A program made the translations under genes and the position numbers. DNA of 36,859 nucleotides from a virus, in IMG/VR virus record IMGVR_UViG_3300017755_000021, positions 1 through 36,859 of that record. One strand, 5' to 3'. Shown in pieces: positions 29,968 to 36,859 of this stretch. Within the stretch, counting starts at the first letter, position 1. Each line of letters begins with the position of its first letter. The notes beneath the pieces are model-generated. The model saw nothing but the letters and a program-made list of their open reading frames with translations, ran no database searches and was not told where the DNA came from.

Positions 29968-30440
29968 TTTACCTCCCATTCACCGTTCTGTTGTAAACAC
30001 ACTTTTCCGAACGACTTAAAAGCGTGATTTGGTCTACTGTACATTCTACAGTATTCAGGTGTTGCTACATCTCTATAATAAAATTGAGCAAATAGCTGCC
30101 AATATGAAGGACCATCTACAGTTTTTCTTCCATCAGCACACTCTAAAATTTCTTCTTTAATAATTGTATTATCAGTTTCTTTTATAATCACTTTTACATA
30201 ACAATATTGATCTGCTGCGTCTTTAGGTTCAACAGTTGTAATTTTGTTATAATAAACTTTATCGCCGTCTTTTTCAATTTTTTCTATTTTATCTAATATC
30301 TCTATTACTTTTACATTCTCAACAGGATATGTCTTCTCTGACAAGTCACCATTTTCATTACCAAATACATATGTACATATTAGTATTGCAAAAATTGTGT
30401 ACATCATTAGAGTTAAATATTTTCTAGGATCAAATGGCAT
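29964..30440 (-). CDS. Membrane-anchored periplasmic protein (158 aa)
   Basis: Start set at ATG 30440, overlapping the preceding stop as TAATG; a longer frame to 30479 is less likely. One N-terminal membrane segment (YLTLMMYTIFAILICTYVF), then a beta-rich domain with four Cys. The ending GKVCLQQNGEWEVK resembles the end of the preceding lipoprotein (ACQMPDGRWVEKN), suggesting related C-terminal folds. Confidence 0.72.
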   Translation of the reverse strand: MPFDPRKYLTLMMYTIFAILICTYVFGNENGDLSEKTYPVENVKVIEILDKIEKIEKDGDKVYYNKITTVEPKDAADQYCYVKVIIKETDNTIIKEEILECADGRKTVDGPSYWQLFAQFYYRDVATPEYCRMYSRPNHAFKSFGKVCLQQNGEWEVK

Positions 30441-30916
30441 TAGTTTTTTTCTACCCATCTGCCATCTGGCATTTGACACGCAGTACCAAAGTTTACTTTT
30501 CTATTGATACCTCCAATACCTATTAAAGGCCATTGGTTTGTTATGTCAACAGTTGATTCATAATCTTTACATTTAATTGTTTCAACCATATATGTACTTG
30601 TAGTTTTTATAATTCCACTATTACCTGTATTTGTATTGTACCAATTAGTGTATGTAGAACCATTAGGACTTTTGTTCATATGGTCAACAAACATTGCATT
30701 GTGTACATCAGCATCTGACTTGTACATAATATCAGCACCAACAAATGCACCAGTCACAGCACACGCAGCGATGGCATAAGGATTTTCTACTCCCAAAGCG
30801 ACACACGAGCCAGTTGTAGTCGTGGCACCAAGAGTGGCACCAATGTGACTACGATTACTGGCTGCGCAGTTATTTAACAACAAGAGAGCAATTAAACTTA
30901 ATAATATTTTATGCAT
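30440..30916 (-). CDS. Surface-antigen-like lipoprotein (17 kDa antigen style)
   Basis: 158 aa from ATG 30916. Signal peptide with LLLLNNCAAS (lipidated Cys18, lipobox atypical), then a Gly-rich segment (HIGATLGATTTTGSC, VTGAFVGADIMY) like the glycine zipper of 17-kDa surface antigens, and the terminal ACQMPDGRWVEKN. Such proteins are widespread in alphaproteobacteria, so acquisition from a host is plausible. Confidence 0.7.
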   Translation of the reverse strand: MHKILLSLIALLLLNNCAASNRSHIGATLGATTTTGSCVALGVENPYAIAACAVTGAFVGADIMYKSDADVHNAMFVDHMNKSPNGSTYTNWYNTNTGNSGIIKTTSTYMVETIKCKDYESTVDITNQWPLIGIGGINRKVNFGTACQMPDGRWVEKN

Positions 30917-31199
30917 ATGTTTTATTGTAGTCTGTCCAGTATTCATTATAACTTTTTCCAAAACCGATTTGATAAAATGTATCTAAAGGGTTAACTGTTT
31001 GATAAACACTCAATAGTTTATCAAAGTTAACATCAACATTTTCATATGACTTTGGATTTTCTTCTTTATTCTTAATATGATCTTTAAAAAAGTTGATACG
31101 ATTTTCATAACATACTTTTCTAGTTGTAGATTTTTTCTTATCTTTCTTTTTCTCTATATCAAACTCAACGAATAGTAACTCTTTTGTATATTGAAACAT
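30909..31199 (-). CDS. Unknown 96-aa protein
   Basis: MFQYTKELLFVEFDIEKKKD start, Lys-rich centre and FYQIGFGKSYNEYWTDYNK near the end. GGAGGA ribosome binding site 6 nt before ATG 31199. Overlaps the lipoprotein gene by 8 bases. No family recognised. Confidence 0.7.
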   Translation of the reverse strand: MFQYTKELLFVEFDIEKKKDKKKSTTRKVCYENRINFFKDHIKNKEENPKSYENVDVNFDKLLSVYQTVNPLDTFYQIGFGKSYNEYWTDYNKTYA

Positions 31200-31200
31200 A

Positions 31201-31317
31201 TTATTCCTCCATTTTTAGTTTAGTGATTATATAATAACATAAAAATATCGTATTGTCAATGCCTAAAATAGTCAATAAAATCAACATTTTAAATAAGAAC
31301 AAAACGAGAACATCCAT
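31201..31317 (-). CDS. 38-aa hydrophobic peptide
   Basis: ATG 31317 follows the upstream stop by 2 nt, and the frame ends TAA 31201, 1 nt before the next start. Almost wholly hydrophobic (VLVLFLFKMLILLTILGI). The exact fit between neighbours argues for a gene; no Shine-Dalgarno is obvious. Contains a sigma70-like promoter. Confidence 0.5.
   Translation of the reverse strand: MDVLVLFLFKMLILLTILGIDNTIFLCYYIITKLKMEE
31231..31259 (-). promoter_or_regulatory. Sigma70-like promoter
   Basis: Minus strand: TTGACA (31259-31254), 17 bp, TATTAT (31236-31231), ahead of the 96-aa gene and the lipoprotein cluster. Confidence 0.7.
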
Positions 31318-31319
31318 AA

Positions 31320-31532
31320 TTATGACGTAAAATCCATTCCAGAATCTCTTATTTTAGTACATAATTCTGGTCCATTTACACTTTTAATTATGTAATAATC
31401 TTCTGTATTATCAATTACATATTTTCTAGTAAACTCATTCTCTTTCCAAAAGGTCTCAGCTCTAGCTGTGATGGGCCTGATAAAAGCAGTCCCATCATTT
31501 TTACTAGTATAAACAAAATCCTTACTGTTCAT
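31320..31532 (-). CDS. Small unknown protein (70 aa)
   Basis: MNSKDFVYTSKNDGTAFIRP start and a probable alpha/beta region (RKYVIDNTEDYYIIKSVNGP). Overlaps the preceding secreted-protein gene by 11 bases. No family recognised. Confidence 0.7.
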   Translation of the reverse strand: MNSKDFVYTSKNDGTAFIRPITARAETFWKENEFTRKYVIDNTEDYYIIKSVNGPELCTKIRDSGMDFTS

Positions 31533-31782
31533 TACTATCCTTAAAGATTTTATTCCAAGGCCATTTCTTTTTCGCTTCAGCCCAACTCTTTTTTTGATAT
31601 GCCTTTGACTTCTCTATTTCCATAGAAATGTGATTACCTACTTTACTTGGTATTTCACTAACAGCCGTAGCAAATTCTTTTGGTGTTACTTTTTTTTCAT
31701 CTGCACTTGCCATATTCATTGATACAAGAATTACTGTAACCAATGCAATAGCAAATAGTAGTGATTTTTTCATATTCCACAT
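31522..31782 (-). CDS. Small secreted protein (86 aa)
   Basis: Signal peptide (MKKSLLFAIALVTVILVSMN, cut near ASADE), then a basic helical mature part (YQKKSWAEAKKKWPWNKIFK). TAATG coupling to the upstream gene with GGAAGG as ribosome binding site. Periplasmic; function unknown. Confidence 0.72.
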   Translation of the reverse strand: MWNMKKSLLFAIALVTVILVSMNMASADEKKVTPKEFATAVSEIPSKVGNHISMEIEKSKAYQKKSWAEAKKKWPWNKIFKDSNEQ

Positions 31783-32060
31783 TACGTTTTCCTTCCCATA
31801 GTTTTAAAATCAGCTTGATCTACAATTTGGTAGTTACCCTTATTGTAAGCAATGCCGATGGTTTTACCTTCAGGCAATTTTACTTTTGGTAAAGTTCTCT
31901 TTACACAAGCGCCTGGGATTCTATCACTTGTTGGTATAGAATTTCTTGGTAGACCGTTGATGTCTAATGTCAAATCAGGTAAATCAAAACCTGATAAAGT
32001 CTTTTTGAAAGACTCTCTATTAATGCTTTTATATGTTTCTTTTATCTTTTTCTTTTTCAT
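31782..32060 (-). CDS. Unknown basic protein (92 aa)
   Basis: Start placed at ATG 32060, coupled to the upstream stop through ATGA; the frame could start at 32144 but would overlap the membrane protein gene. Contains FDLPDLTLDINGLPRNSIPT and KLPEGKTIGIAYNKGNYQIV. No family recognised. Confidence 0.7.
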   Translation of the reverse strand: MKKKKIKETYKSINRESFKKTLSGFDLPDLTLDINGLPRNSIPTSDRIPGACVKRTLPKVKLPEGKTIGIAYNKGNYQIVDQADFKTMGRKT

Positions 32061-32323
32061 TGAAATAATGGTGCTAGTAATATTGATAATATCATTGTAG
32101 GTACAACAATTGATAATGGCCAAAAATCTAATAGTTCTTTCCACAATACAACTTTGTCCTGTTTCTTTTGTTTTTTAATACTTCTTTTGATTTCTACCAT
32201 AAGTTTATTGATAGGTTCGCCTTTTTGAAAGTTAGGAAAACCAAGATCATTACACATAGCAACTTGATTGTAAACTTCTGATATAGTTTTTTTATTTACT
32301 TCTATTGTAATTGTTTTAGCCAT
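32057..32323 (-). CDS. Tail-anchored small membrane protein (88 aa)
   Basis: Soluble charged part followed by a C-terminal hydrophobic segment (LLDFWPLSIVVPTMILSILL). Overlaps the next membrane protein gene by 8 bases. No family recognised. Confidence 0.68.
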   Translation of the reverse strand: MAKTITIEVNKKTISEVYNQVAMCNDLGFPNFQKGEPINKLMVEIKRSIKKQKKQDKVVLWKELLDFWPLSIVVPTMILSILLAPLFQ

Positions 32324-32630
32324 AATAATAATTTAATATACCCATTGAATAAATTGCAAGTGATATAGCATTCAATACAATCAATGCTCTATCGTGCCAT
32401 AGTAAACCAACAGTTAACCAGCCAATAAAACCTATGTTTGCAATCAACATATTAATTGGATAGATGTCAACTGCAGTAAACATCATAGCAGTAATTAATA
32501 TAATACTACTTGCCCATTTGATATACCAAGACAAATCATATCTAGGTGTAACTTTTTTGTACACTCTGGTAGAATTAAGTTTGGCTATCTTACTATCTAA
32601 TTTTTCTTCTATCGGTTTAATCTCACTCAT
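32316..32630 (-). CDS. Small membrane protein (104 aa)
   Basis: About three membrane helices (SIILITAMMFTAVDIYPINM; LIANIGFIGWLTVGLLW; LIVLNAISLAIYSMGI). ATG 32630 lies 6 nt after a TATTAT box. Could be a lysis or exclusion protein, but nothing specific shows it. Confidence 0.7.
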   Translation of the reverse strand: MSEIKPIEEKLDSKIAKLNSTRVYKKVTPRYDLSWYIKWASSIILITAMMFTAVDIYPINMLIANIGFIGWLTVGLLWHDRALIVLNAISLAIYSMGILNYYYG

Positions 32631-32636
32631 ACCTAT

Positions 32637-32665
32637 ATAATATCAGGATTTTTAGAATTTGTCAA
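32637..32665 (-). promoter_or_regulatory. Sigma70-like promoter
   Basis: Minus strand: TTGACA (32665-32660), 17 bp, TATTAT (32642-32637). The start codon of the membrane protein is 6 nt downstream. Confidence 0.72.
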
Positions 32666-32671
32666 TAGTAG

Positions 32672-32692
32672 TGTAAAACCCCTTATTTTACA
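32672..32692. terminator. Symmetric hairpin between units
   Basis: Perfect 7-bp stem TGTAAAA/TTTTACA with loop of 7 nt. It separates the 79-aa gene from the next promoter and may be a weak terminator. The rest of the gap 32693-32747 holds a patch of higher GC with no assignable function. Confidence 0.45.
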
Positions 32693-32747
32693 ATAAAAAG
32701 ACACGCTAGGATCAACGCTGAGCAGGTTTCCTAACACTCTTTGATAC

Positions 32748-32987
32748 TTATATACCCCCCTTTTTTTCATCATTTTTCACTGTCTGGTTGTGTGTCATTT
32801 CATTCTCTAACTCAAGCATATTGTGTATTTCTGATTGTACTTTTGCCCACTTATCAAACTCATCAATCTCAGCTTGTATCTTATCTTTAAATGTAATTAG
32901 ATCATCTTTGGCATCTGCTATCTTACCATCATCAATCTTATCAATGACCGTATCTAACATATCTACCGTTGCTATTTCGTTTATCAT
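32748..32987 (-). CDS. Acidic helical protein (79 aa)
   Basis: Two or three helices (MLDTVIDKIDDGKIADAKDD; KDKIQAEIDEFDKWAKVQSE). It ends at an A7G6 tract encoding EKKGGI, a possible slippage site. Overlaps the upstream gene by 4 bases. No family recognised. Confidence 0.7.
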   Translation of the reverse strand: MINEIATVDMLDTVIDKIDDGKIADAKDDLITFKDKIQAEIDEFDKWAKVQSEIHNMLELENEMTHNQTVKNDEKKGGI

Positions 32988-33298
32988 TTTTCCTCCTGTA
33001 CATCTGTGTTAACAATTAAATCGTCTTCTTCTTCACTTTCAGGATCAGAAGTTACCGTACCAACATATTCTGAATTGTGGTCACCTGTACTCACATCAAT
33101 GTAATCTGTATCAACATCTGAATCTGTGTTTGTTAAATCAGTATTAATCTTATCGTGTTTAATACCACCATTTTCTAACCACTTGTCAAATGCTTCGTCT
33201 TCATTGTCAGCAATAATATATTGATCTAGTTTTAAAGTTTTAATTGCAGATATTTTATATACCTTTTTACCTTTATGTTGTTTATATACATCTATCAT
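32984..33298 (-). CDS. Acidic unknown protein (104 aa)
   Basis: A folded N-terminal part (VYKISAIKTLKLDQYIIADN) with a strongly acidic, Asp/Glu/Thr-rich and probably disordered C-terminal half. The pattern of a short alpha/beta domain followed by a DEAFDKWLENGG helix is seen in other marine phage small proteins. Function unknown. Confidence 0.7.
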   Translation of the reverse strand: MIDVYKQHKGKKVYKISAIKTLKLDQYIIADNEDEAFDKWLENGGIKHDKINTDLTNTDSDVDTDYIDVSTGDHNSEYVGTVTSDPESEEEDDLIVNTDVQEEK

Positions 33299-33307
33299 AT
33301 GTCCTCC

Positions 33308-33709
33308 TTAATTTAGTTTGTAAATATAATCTCTTTTTGTTTTGTAATTTATTGTTAGGTCAGGATCAAAATCTTTTCTAAAACCTTGTCTTTTGTATAA
33401 CTGACCATAATCGTTAAATAAATTTTTATCACCAGCTGCTGTATCTCCAAATACATCTTCATATGTTTGGTAATACTCATCTGGATATACTATCTCAATA
33501 CCAGTTGCACCAGTAAAGTTTGTAGCATCTTCTTTGTAACTTTTATTTAATATTTTTTTGATATTTAATAATTGTTTTCTATAATACTTTAGTTTCTCAA
33601 TAGGAACATTTTTGTATATGGCATCTCCTAACCAAAAGTTTTCTGGATCCTCAGAGTCCATATACTCTCTTTTGTAAACTATATTAAAAGATTTAAAATA
33701 TTCACTCAT
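33308..33709 (-). CDS. Unknown protein (133 aa)
   Basis: Tyr/Asp-rich, with KLKYYRKQLLNIKKILNKSY in the middle and FDPDLTINYKTKRDYIYKLN at the end. Overlaps the upstream gene by one base. No family recognised. Confidence 0.7.
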   Translation of the reverse strand: MSEYFKSFNIVYKREYMDSEDPENFWLGDAIYKNVPIEKLKYYRKQLLNIKKILNKSYKEDATNFTGATGIEIVYPDEYYQTYEDVFGDTAAGDKNLFNDYGQLYKRQGFRKDFDPDLTINYKTKRDYIYKLN

Positions 33710-33927
33710 TAAAGGTATTTAGCTTTCATTTTGTTTTCTTGTTCTTCTTTAGCATAGAATAAATGGTCACCAATATTGTGTTTCTCTACTACCATTTCTA
33801 TATTGTCTATGTTTTCTATCTTATTCTCAGCAGTATTCAAATCAATATTACCTTCTAAATAATCATTAGTAATTTTGTCAACTTGTTTCTCTACTGAAGT
33901 TTCTATGTATTGTTTTATTTTACTCAT
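33709..33927 (-). CDS. Small helical protein (72 aa)
   Basis: Charged and helical (MSKIKQYIETSVEKQVDKIT; LNTAENKIENIDNIEMVVEK). AAGGAGG ribosome binding site before ATG 33927. No family recognised. Confidence 0.7.
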   Translation of the reverse strand: MSKIKQYIETSVEKQVDKITNDYLEGNIDLNTAENKIENIDNIEMVVEKHNIGDHLFYAKEEQENKMKAKYL

Positions 33928-33952
33928 TTGTTTTTCCTCCTTATATACACAT

Positions 33953-33981
33953 ACTATACAGGGTTATATGGCAGATGTACA
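33953..33981 (-). promoter_or_regulatory. Possible sigma70-like promoter
   Basis: Minus strand: TGTACA (33981-33976), 17 bp, TATAGT (33958-33953), in the 119-base gap behind the glycosyltransferase genes. The -35 matches consensus at only 4 of 6 positions. Confidence 0.45.
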
Positions 33982-34046
33982 GAGTTATTTTGCTAGTAAA
34001 TTAAGGGTCTATTTAAGATAAAGTAGAACAAAACAAGAACATTTTA

Positions 34047-34724
34047 CTACTTCCAGTTGTCTTTAACCCACTGCTGGTCCGATTCGTGTGGATTAGGCCT
34101 ACCGTGAAATACACATATCTTTGCATTTGGGTCTTGTTCAAAGGTCCAGTTCTTTTTATGAAATCTTGTTTTACTACGATTAAACCATTTATAAGATTGT
34201 GTCCATTCATTTGGAAAGGGTTTCAATAGTTTCTTACCATTGACATAATGAGTTATCACATTTTGGTCACCTTGTAGTTTTCTATGATTTACTCTTTCAT
34301 TCATATAAGGTTTCCATATTACATCTGACATTACAGCATTGTTCCATTTCATTACGCTAGAGTTGTATGTATTATCTGGTTGACCAAAATCTCTGGTAAT
34401 ACCAAAGTCCATTTCATTACCGTGTTCTACAAAACAATCTATATTTTTTAGTATTACAACATCAAGGTCCATATAGAAGTTAATACCTTCTAACCCTGTG
34501 TCAGGATTAAATAGTTGTAGTTTATGCCACCAACCTTCAAAATCGTGTCTAGGAAAAGGTTTGAAGATAATATCACCTTCAATCATTTTATGTATTTTAG
34601 TATGATCTGTAAAACAATGAAACTTAAATGGTTTTGTTAAATGTCTTTTGACCATATTGTACAGGTTCTGTACATAGATCGTTTCGTACTTATCACCATA
34701 ATATACACAGCATACATTAATCAT
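34047..34724 (-). CDS. Glycosyltransferase-like protein (GT-A, DxD)
   Basis: 225 aa. INFYMDLDVVIL carries a DxD metal/sugar-nucleotide motif (about residues 86-88) in the context typical of GT-A enzymes; HGRPNPHE near the C-terminus supplies a late His. Resembles the glycosyltransferase at the right edge (FMDCDM). Likely modifies a surface or virion glycan, or DNA; target unknown. Last gene of a four-gene block. Confidence 0.75.
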   Translation of the reverse strand: MINVCCVYYGDKYETIYVQNLYNMVKRHLTKPFKFHCFTDHTKIHKMIEGDIIFKPFPRHDFEGWWHKLQLFNPDTGLEGINFYMDLDVVILKNIDCFVEHGNEMDFGITRDFGQPDNTYNSSVMKWNNAVMSDVIWKPYMNERVNHRKLQGDQNVITHYVNGKKLLKPFPNEWTQSYKWFNRSKTRFHKKNWTFEQDPNAKICVFHGRPNPHESDQQWVKDNWK

Positions 34725-35532
34725 TTTGTACTCTCAATGTATTATATGCAACTCCAGTTTCTATCTCTTTTAATGTGAATTGATTTTCTGCTACAAATTT
34801 TAACCATTCATCCATAGTTTTTCTACCAGGTCTTAATGGTTTTTCTATAAACTTTAAATCGTGTGAGGCAACTGGTGCAGCAACATTACTTGTATGTGTT
34901 ATTATTGGTACTTTATTAAGTACAGCATCTATAGCTGATAAACTCATATTTGTAACTAAACAGTGACAATCTATTAACCAATCTTTTATATCTGTATTCC
35001 AAAATTCATTATTAGGTCTAGGTTTGTTTCTAACTTTTATTTCTCTTTGACTGTACTTTCTTAAATCTTTTGTAACTGTTTCAATCCATTGTTCCTGTGA
35101 CATACCATTTATATGCCAAGTTACTGTTGGTGATGATGGACATAACAAAATATGTTTTACCTCACCAGTATACCAACCTTTAAATTCAGTATCTATGCCT
35201 TGGTTTTTCAATACGTTTAATCTTTGTCCAGTTCCTACTGAACCACGTTTAGTGTGCATACCACCTTTACATATTCTAAAATATGTTTTATCGTAATCGT
35301 GTATGATAGGACTAGGGTATCTTGTAATCTGTTGTGTCAAATAACCTACATCAACAAACCACCATTCTTCGTTTTTCTCTTGTACTTGTGCAATCTCTTT
35401 TACGTTATTACCACCAAGACCCCAAAAAAAATGTATGGGTTTCATAGGTGTATCTTTCCAGCCTTTTTCTATTGCTGGCCATATTTGATGTGATAAACAA
35501 TCTGCCTTTTGTAATTTATGAGTAATTATCAT
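34717..35532 (-). CDS. Glycosyltransferase-like protein (GT-B style), copy 2
   Basis: 271 aa. The C-terminal half (HILLCPSSPTVTWHING, then YSQREIKVRNK, CLVTNMSLSAIDAVLNKVPI and FTLKEIETGVAYNTL) lines up with the neighbour at 35516-36358. This resembles the sugar-nucleotide-binding half of GT-B or capsule-type transferases, where a buried Ser/Ala-rich loop (NMSLSAIDAVL) follows a beta strand. Start supported by AAGGAAG. Confidence 0.65.
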   Translation of the reverse strand: MIITHKLQKADCLSHQIWPAIEKGWKDTPMKPIHFFWGLGGNNVKEIAQVQEKNEEWWFVDVGYLTQQITRYPSPIIHDYDKTYFRICKGGMHTKRGSVGTGQRLNVLKNQGIDTEFKGWYTGEVKHILLCPSSPTVTWHINGMSQEQWIETVTKDLRKYSQREIKVRNKPRPNNEFWNTDIKDWLIDCHCLVTNMSLSAIDAVLNKVPIITHTSNVAAPVASHDLKFIEKPLRPGRKTMDEWLKFVAENQFTLKEIETGVAYNTLRVQND

Positions 35533-36358
35533 ATATAGCTTCCTTGTTCTTCAATCTTTTCCATGCGTAACCGTTTGTTATTTCTTCTAACGTATATTGA
35601 TTTGATAGTAAACTATCTATCCATTGTTCTCTATCTGCTGGGTATAATGGATTTTCTATCTCACTTAAATCTGTTAATGATACAGGCACACCCATAGACA
35701 TCTTATCACAAAAAGATGGTATACCTTCTATTATGGCATCAACACAAGCAGTTGATTGACAAGTAACTACTGCGTGAGCCTTTTGTAATTCTTCTATATA
35801 TGGAGTTTTACTATCTTTTGTTCTTATTCTTATTTCTCTTTTAGTATGTTTCTTTAAAGTTTCTACAACATTTTTTTCCCAATCAAATAAACCATACCAT
35901 CTTCTAACGTGATCTGATGGTGGCAATACTAATACATAACTACCATCATATTTAAATGGTTTTAACTTTATATGTTGTTTAAACTTTCCTAATCTTTCTC
36001 TATCTGCTTTATTAAGTTTATCTATGTAAGTCAACATCAAATTGTTTTTTGTAATTCTATAAATCTTATCACCAAATAATTTATTTACACCATGCTTTTG
36101 TTCTTTAAAATAATATGCATGGTCAAAATGATAAAAGGTATGTGTAGATTCTTTACACTTTCTAATTATCTCACCAGTTCCTCTTAATATACCAAATACC
36201 ACACACGGATATTCTAAATGATGTTTTAATGATTCCCATTTAGTCATCTCATACTTATCAACTTCTGTTTGCTTTTCGTGCATAATACCATATGCACTTT
36301 TAACAAAAGCTCTTATAGGTACATCTGTTAATTGTCTTGTAGAAAAACCTTGTATCAT
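35516..36358 (-). CDS. Glycosyltransferase-like protein (GT-B style), copy 1
   Basis: 280 aa. YVLVLPPSDHVRRWYG, KREIRIRTKDS, HAVVTCQSTACVDAIIEGIPS and YTLEEITNGYAWKRL correspond in order to segments of the next gene, so the two are diverged tandem copies. ATG 36358 overlaps the stop of the DxD glycosyltransferase (ATGA). Reaction and acceptor unknown. Confidence 0.65.
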   Translation of the reverse strand: MIQGFSTRQLTDVPIRAFVKSAYGIMHEKQTEVDKYEMTKWESLKHHLEYPCVVFGILRGTGEIIRKCKESTHTFYHFDHAYYFKEQKHGVNKLFGDKIYRITKNNLMLTYIDKLNKADRERLGKFKQHIKLKPFKYDGSYVLVLPPSDHVRRWYGLFDWEKNVVETLKKHTKREIRIRTKDSKTPYIEELQKAHAVVTCQSTACVDAIIEGIPSFCDKMSMGVPVSLTDLSEIENPLYPADREQWIDSLLSNQYTLEEITNGYAWKRLKNKEAIYDNYS

Positions 36359-36859
36359 CTTAATCTAATTTGAAAACACTCCGAATAATATTTGTACCAG
36401 TTTGTAGAATAATCACAATGCTCATATTCTGAAAACCAAGGTCCACCTTCTGTAAAATGAACATTCTTTATATCATCTTTATGTTCATATTCACCTGCTA
36501 ACCAATTCCATTCTAATGGTAATTCACCTATCAAGTCTTCACTTTCTAACCATTTGTATTGATGTAATTCTAAACCACTTGCACTATTTACATATTCAGG
36601 TGTTAGTGTTGTACACTTTTTACAATTCATCAACATAAAACTAGACCAATTTTTTTTAGGATATGTTGTTTGTACTTGATTTAAAAATTTTACTTTACTC
36701 TTTGGTGTGTAATCGTGTTTACAAACTTGTACAGCATATTTGTCATCTCTCAAACGCCATAGTTCTGCTATATCTGCTTCCATTAACATATCACAATCCA
36801 TAAACAATGCCCAACCTTGATAGTTCATCAAATGTGGTATAATAAATCTACTAAATGAA
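36355..36859 (-). CDS. Glycosyltransferase-like protein, cut by the right edge
   Basis: The frame is open to the edge of the window, so the true start lies outside; ATG 36828 or TTG 36831 are internal. The visible 167 codons begin SFSRFIIPHLMNYQGWALFM followed by DCDML (DxD) and DIAELW, the core of a GT-A fold glycosyltransferase, and include PLEWNWLAGEYE further on. Confidence 0.75.
   Translation of the reverse strand, partial: SFSRFIIPHLMNYQGWALFMDCDMLMEADIAELWRLRDDKYAVQVCKHDYTPKSKVKFLNQVQTTYPKKNWSSFMLMNCKKCTTLTPEYVNSASGLELHQYKWLESEDLIGELPLEWNWLAGEYEHKDDIKNVHFTEGGPWFSEYEHCDYSTNWYKYYSECFQIRLR

Noticed and set aside
34013-34210. Minus-strand 65-codon frame at the end of the glycosyltransferase gene
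   Set aside because: Mostly inside the glycosyltransferase in another frame; ends in the spacer without a gene-like context.
1-36859. CRISPR arrays, insertion sequences, integrase or attachment sites
   Set aside because: No regularly spaced repeats, transposase or recombinase motifs were seen. The tmRNA gene is complete and not an attachment-site remnant.

Overview
The window is a stretch of a tailed-phage genome of the T4-like (myovirus) type, almost certainly from a marine phage. Support comes from a dense core of T4-type genes: baseplate/tail gp5, gp27, gp53, gp48, gp54 and gp26; head completion gp4; replication and late-transcription gp32, gp59 and gp33; and an RNase H-like flap nuclease. 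They are mixed with genes typical of marine T4-like phages: a flavin-dependent tryptophan halogenase, 2OG-Fe(II) oxygenases, peroxiredoxin, glutaredoxin, a SprT-like protein and a DUF6433-type protein. The sequence is AT-rich, genes overlap by ATGA or TAATG, and all but one gene (gp4) lie on the minus strand. A circularly permuted two-piece tmRNA of the alphaproteobacterial kind, plus host-like lipoproteins, point to an alphaproteobacterial host. SAR11/Pelagibacter is my inference from low GC and gene content, not a proven assignment.

Layout in order of coordinate (transcription mostly runs right to left). 1-2136: small unknown genes and an unknown 442-residue protein. 2394-11716: the baseplate/tail-tube block (gp5, unknown, gp27, gp53, gp48, gp4 on plus, tape-measure-like coiled-coil protein, small membrane protein, gp26 with a -1 frameshift extension, gp54, unknown virion-type protein). 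11734-14612: gp32, a small gene, an unknown protein, gp59 and gp33. 14693-18887: peroxiredoxin, tmRNA, a secreted protein, a PD-(D/E)XK exonuclease, an M15 peptidase and small unknowns. 18890-24751: 2OG oxygenase, tryptophan halogenase, membrane protein, membrane-anchored GH73 glucosaminidase, a second 2OG oxygenase and a SprT-like protein. 24892-29228: DUF6433-type protein, RNase H, small genes, a stand-alone asparagine-synthetase synthase domain, a wHTH protein and glutaredoxin. 29206-33927: lipoproteins and small membrane or secreted proteins. 34047-36859: four glycosyltransferase-like genes, the last running off the right edge.

Transcription signals are unusually legible. About ten minus-strand promoters match sigma70 (TTGACA/T, 16-17 bp, TATAAT-like), and in six or seven of them the start codon is only 4-8 nt from the -10 box, implying leaderless or nearly leaderless mRNAs. 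TATAAATA-type late promoters sit before the baseplate operon, gp48, gp4 (divergent), gp32 and the leftmost genes; a strong intrinsic terminator separates gp32 from the baseplate operon.

The two most notable items are (1) a complete set of -1 programmed frameshift signals at the end of gp26 that would fuse a 61-residue extension to it just upstream of the tape-measure-like gene, echoing the G/GT arrangement of other tailed phages, and (2) the permuted tmRNA gene with tag ANNNLAMAA and a G3-U70 acceptor pair. All family assignments are from recognition of sequence motifs; no searches were run.
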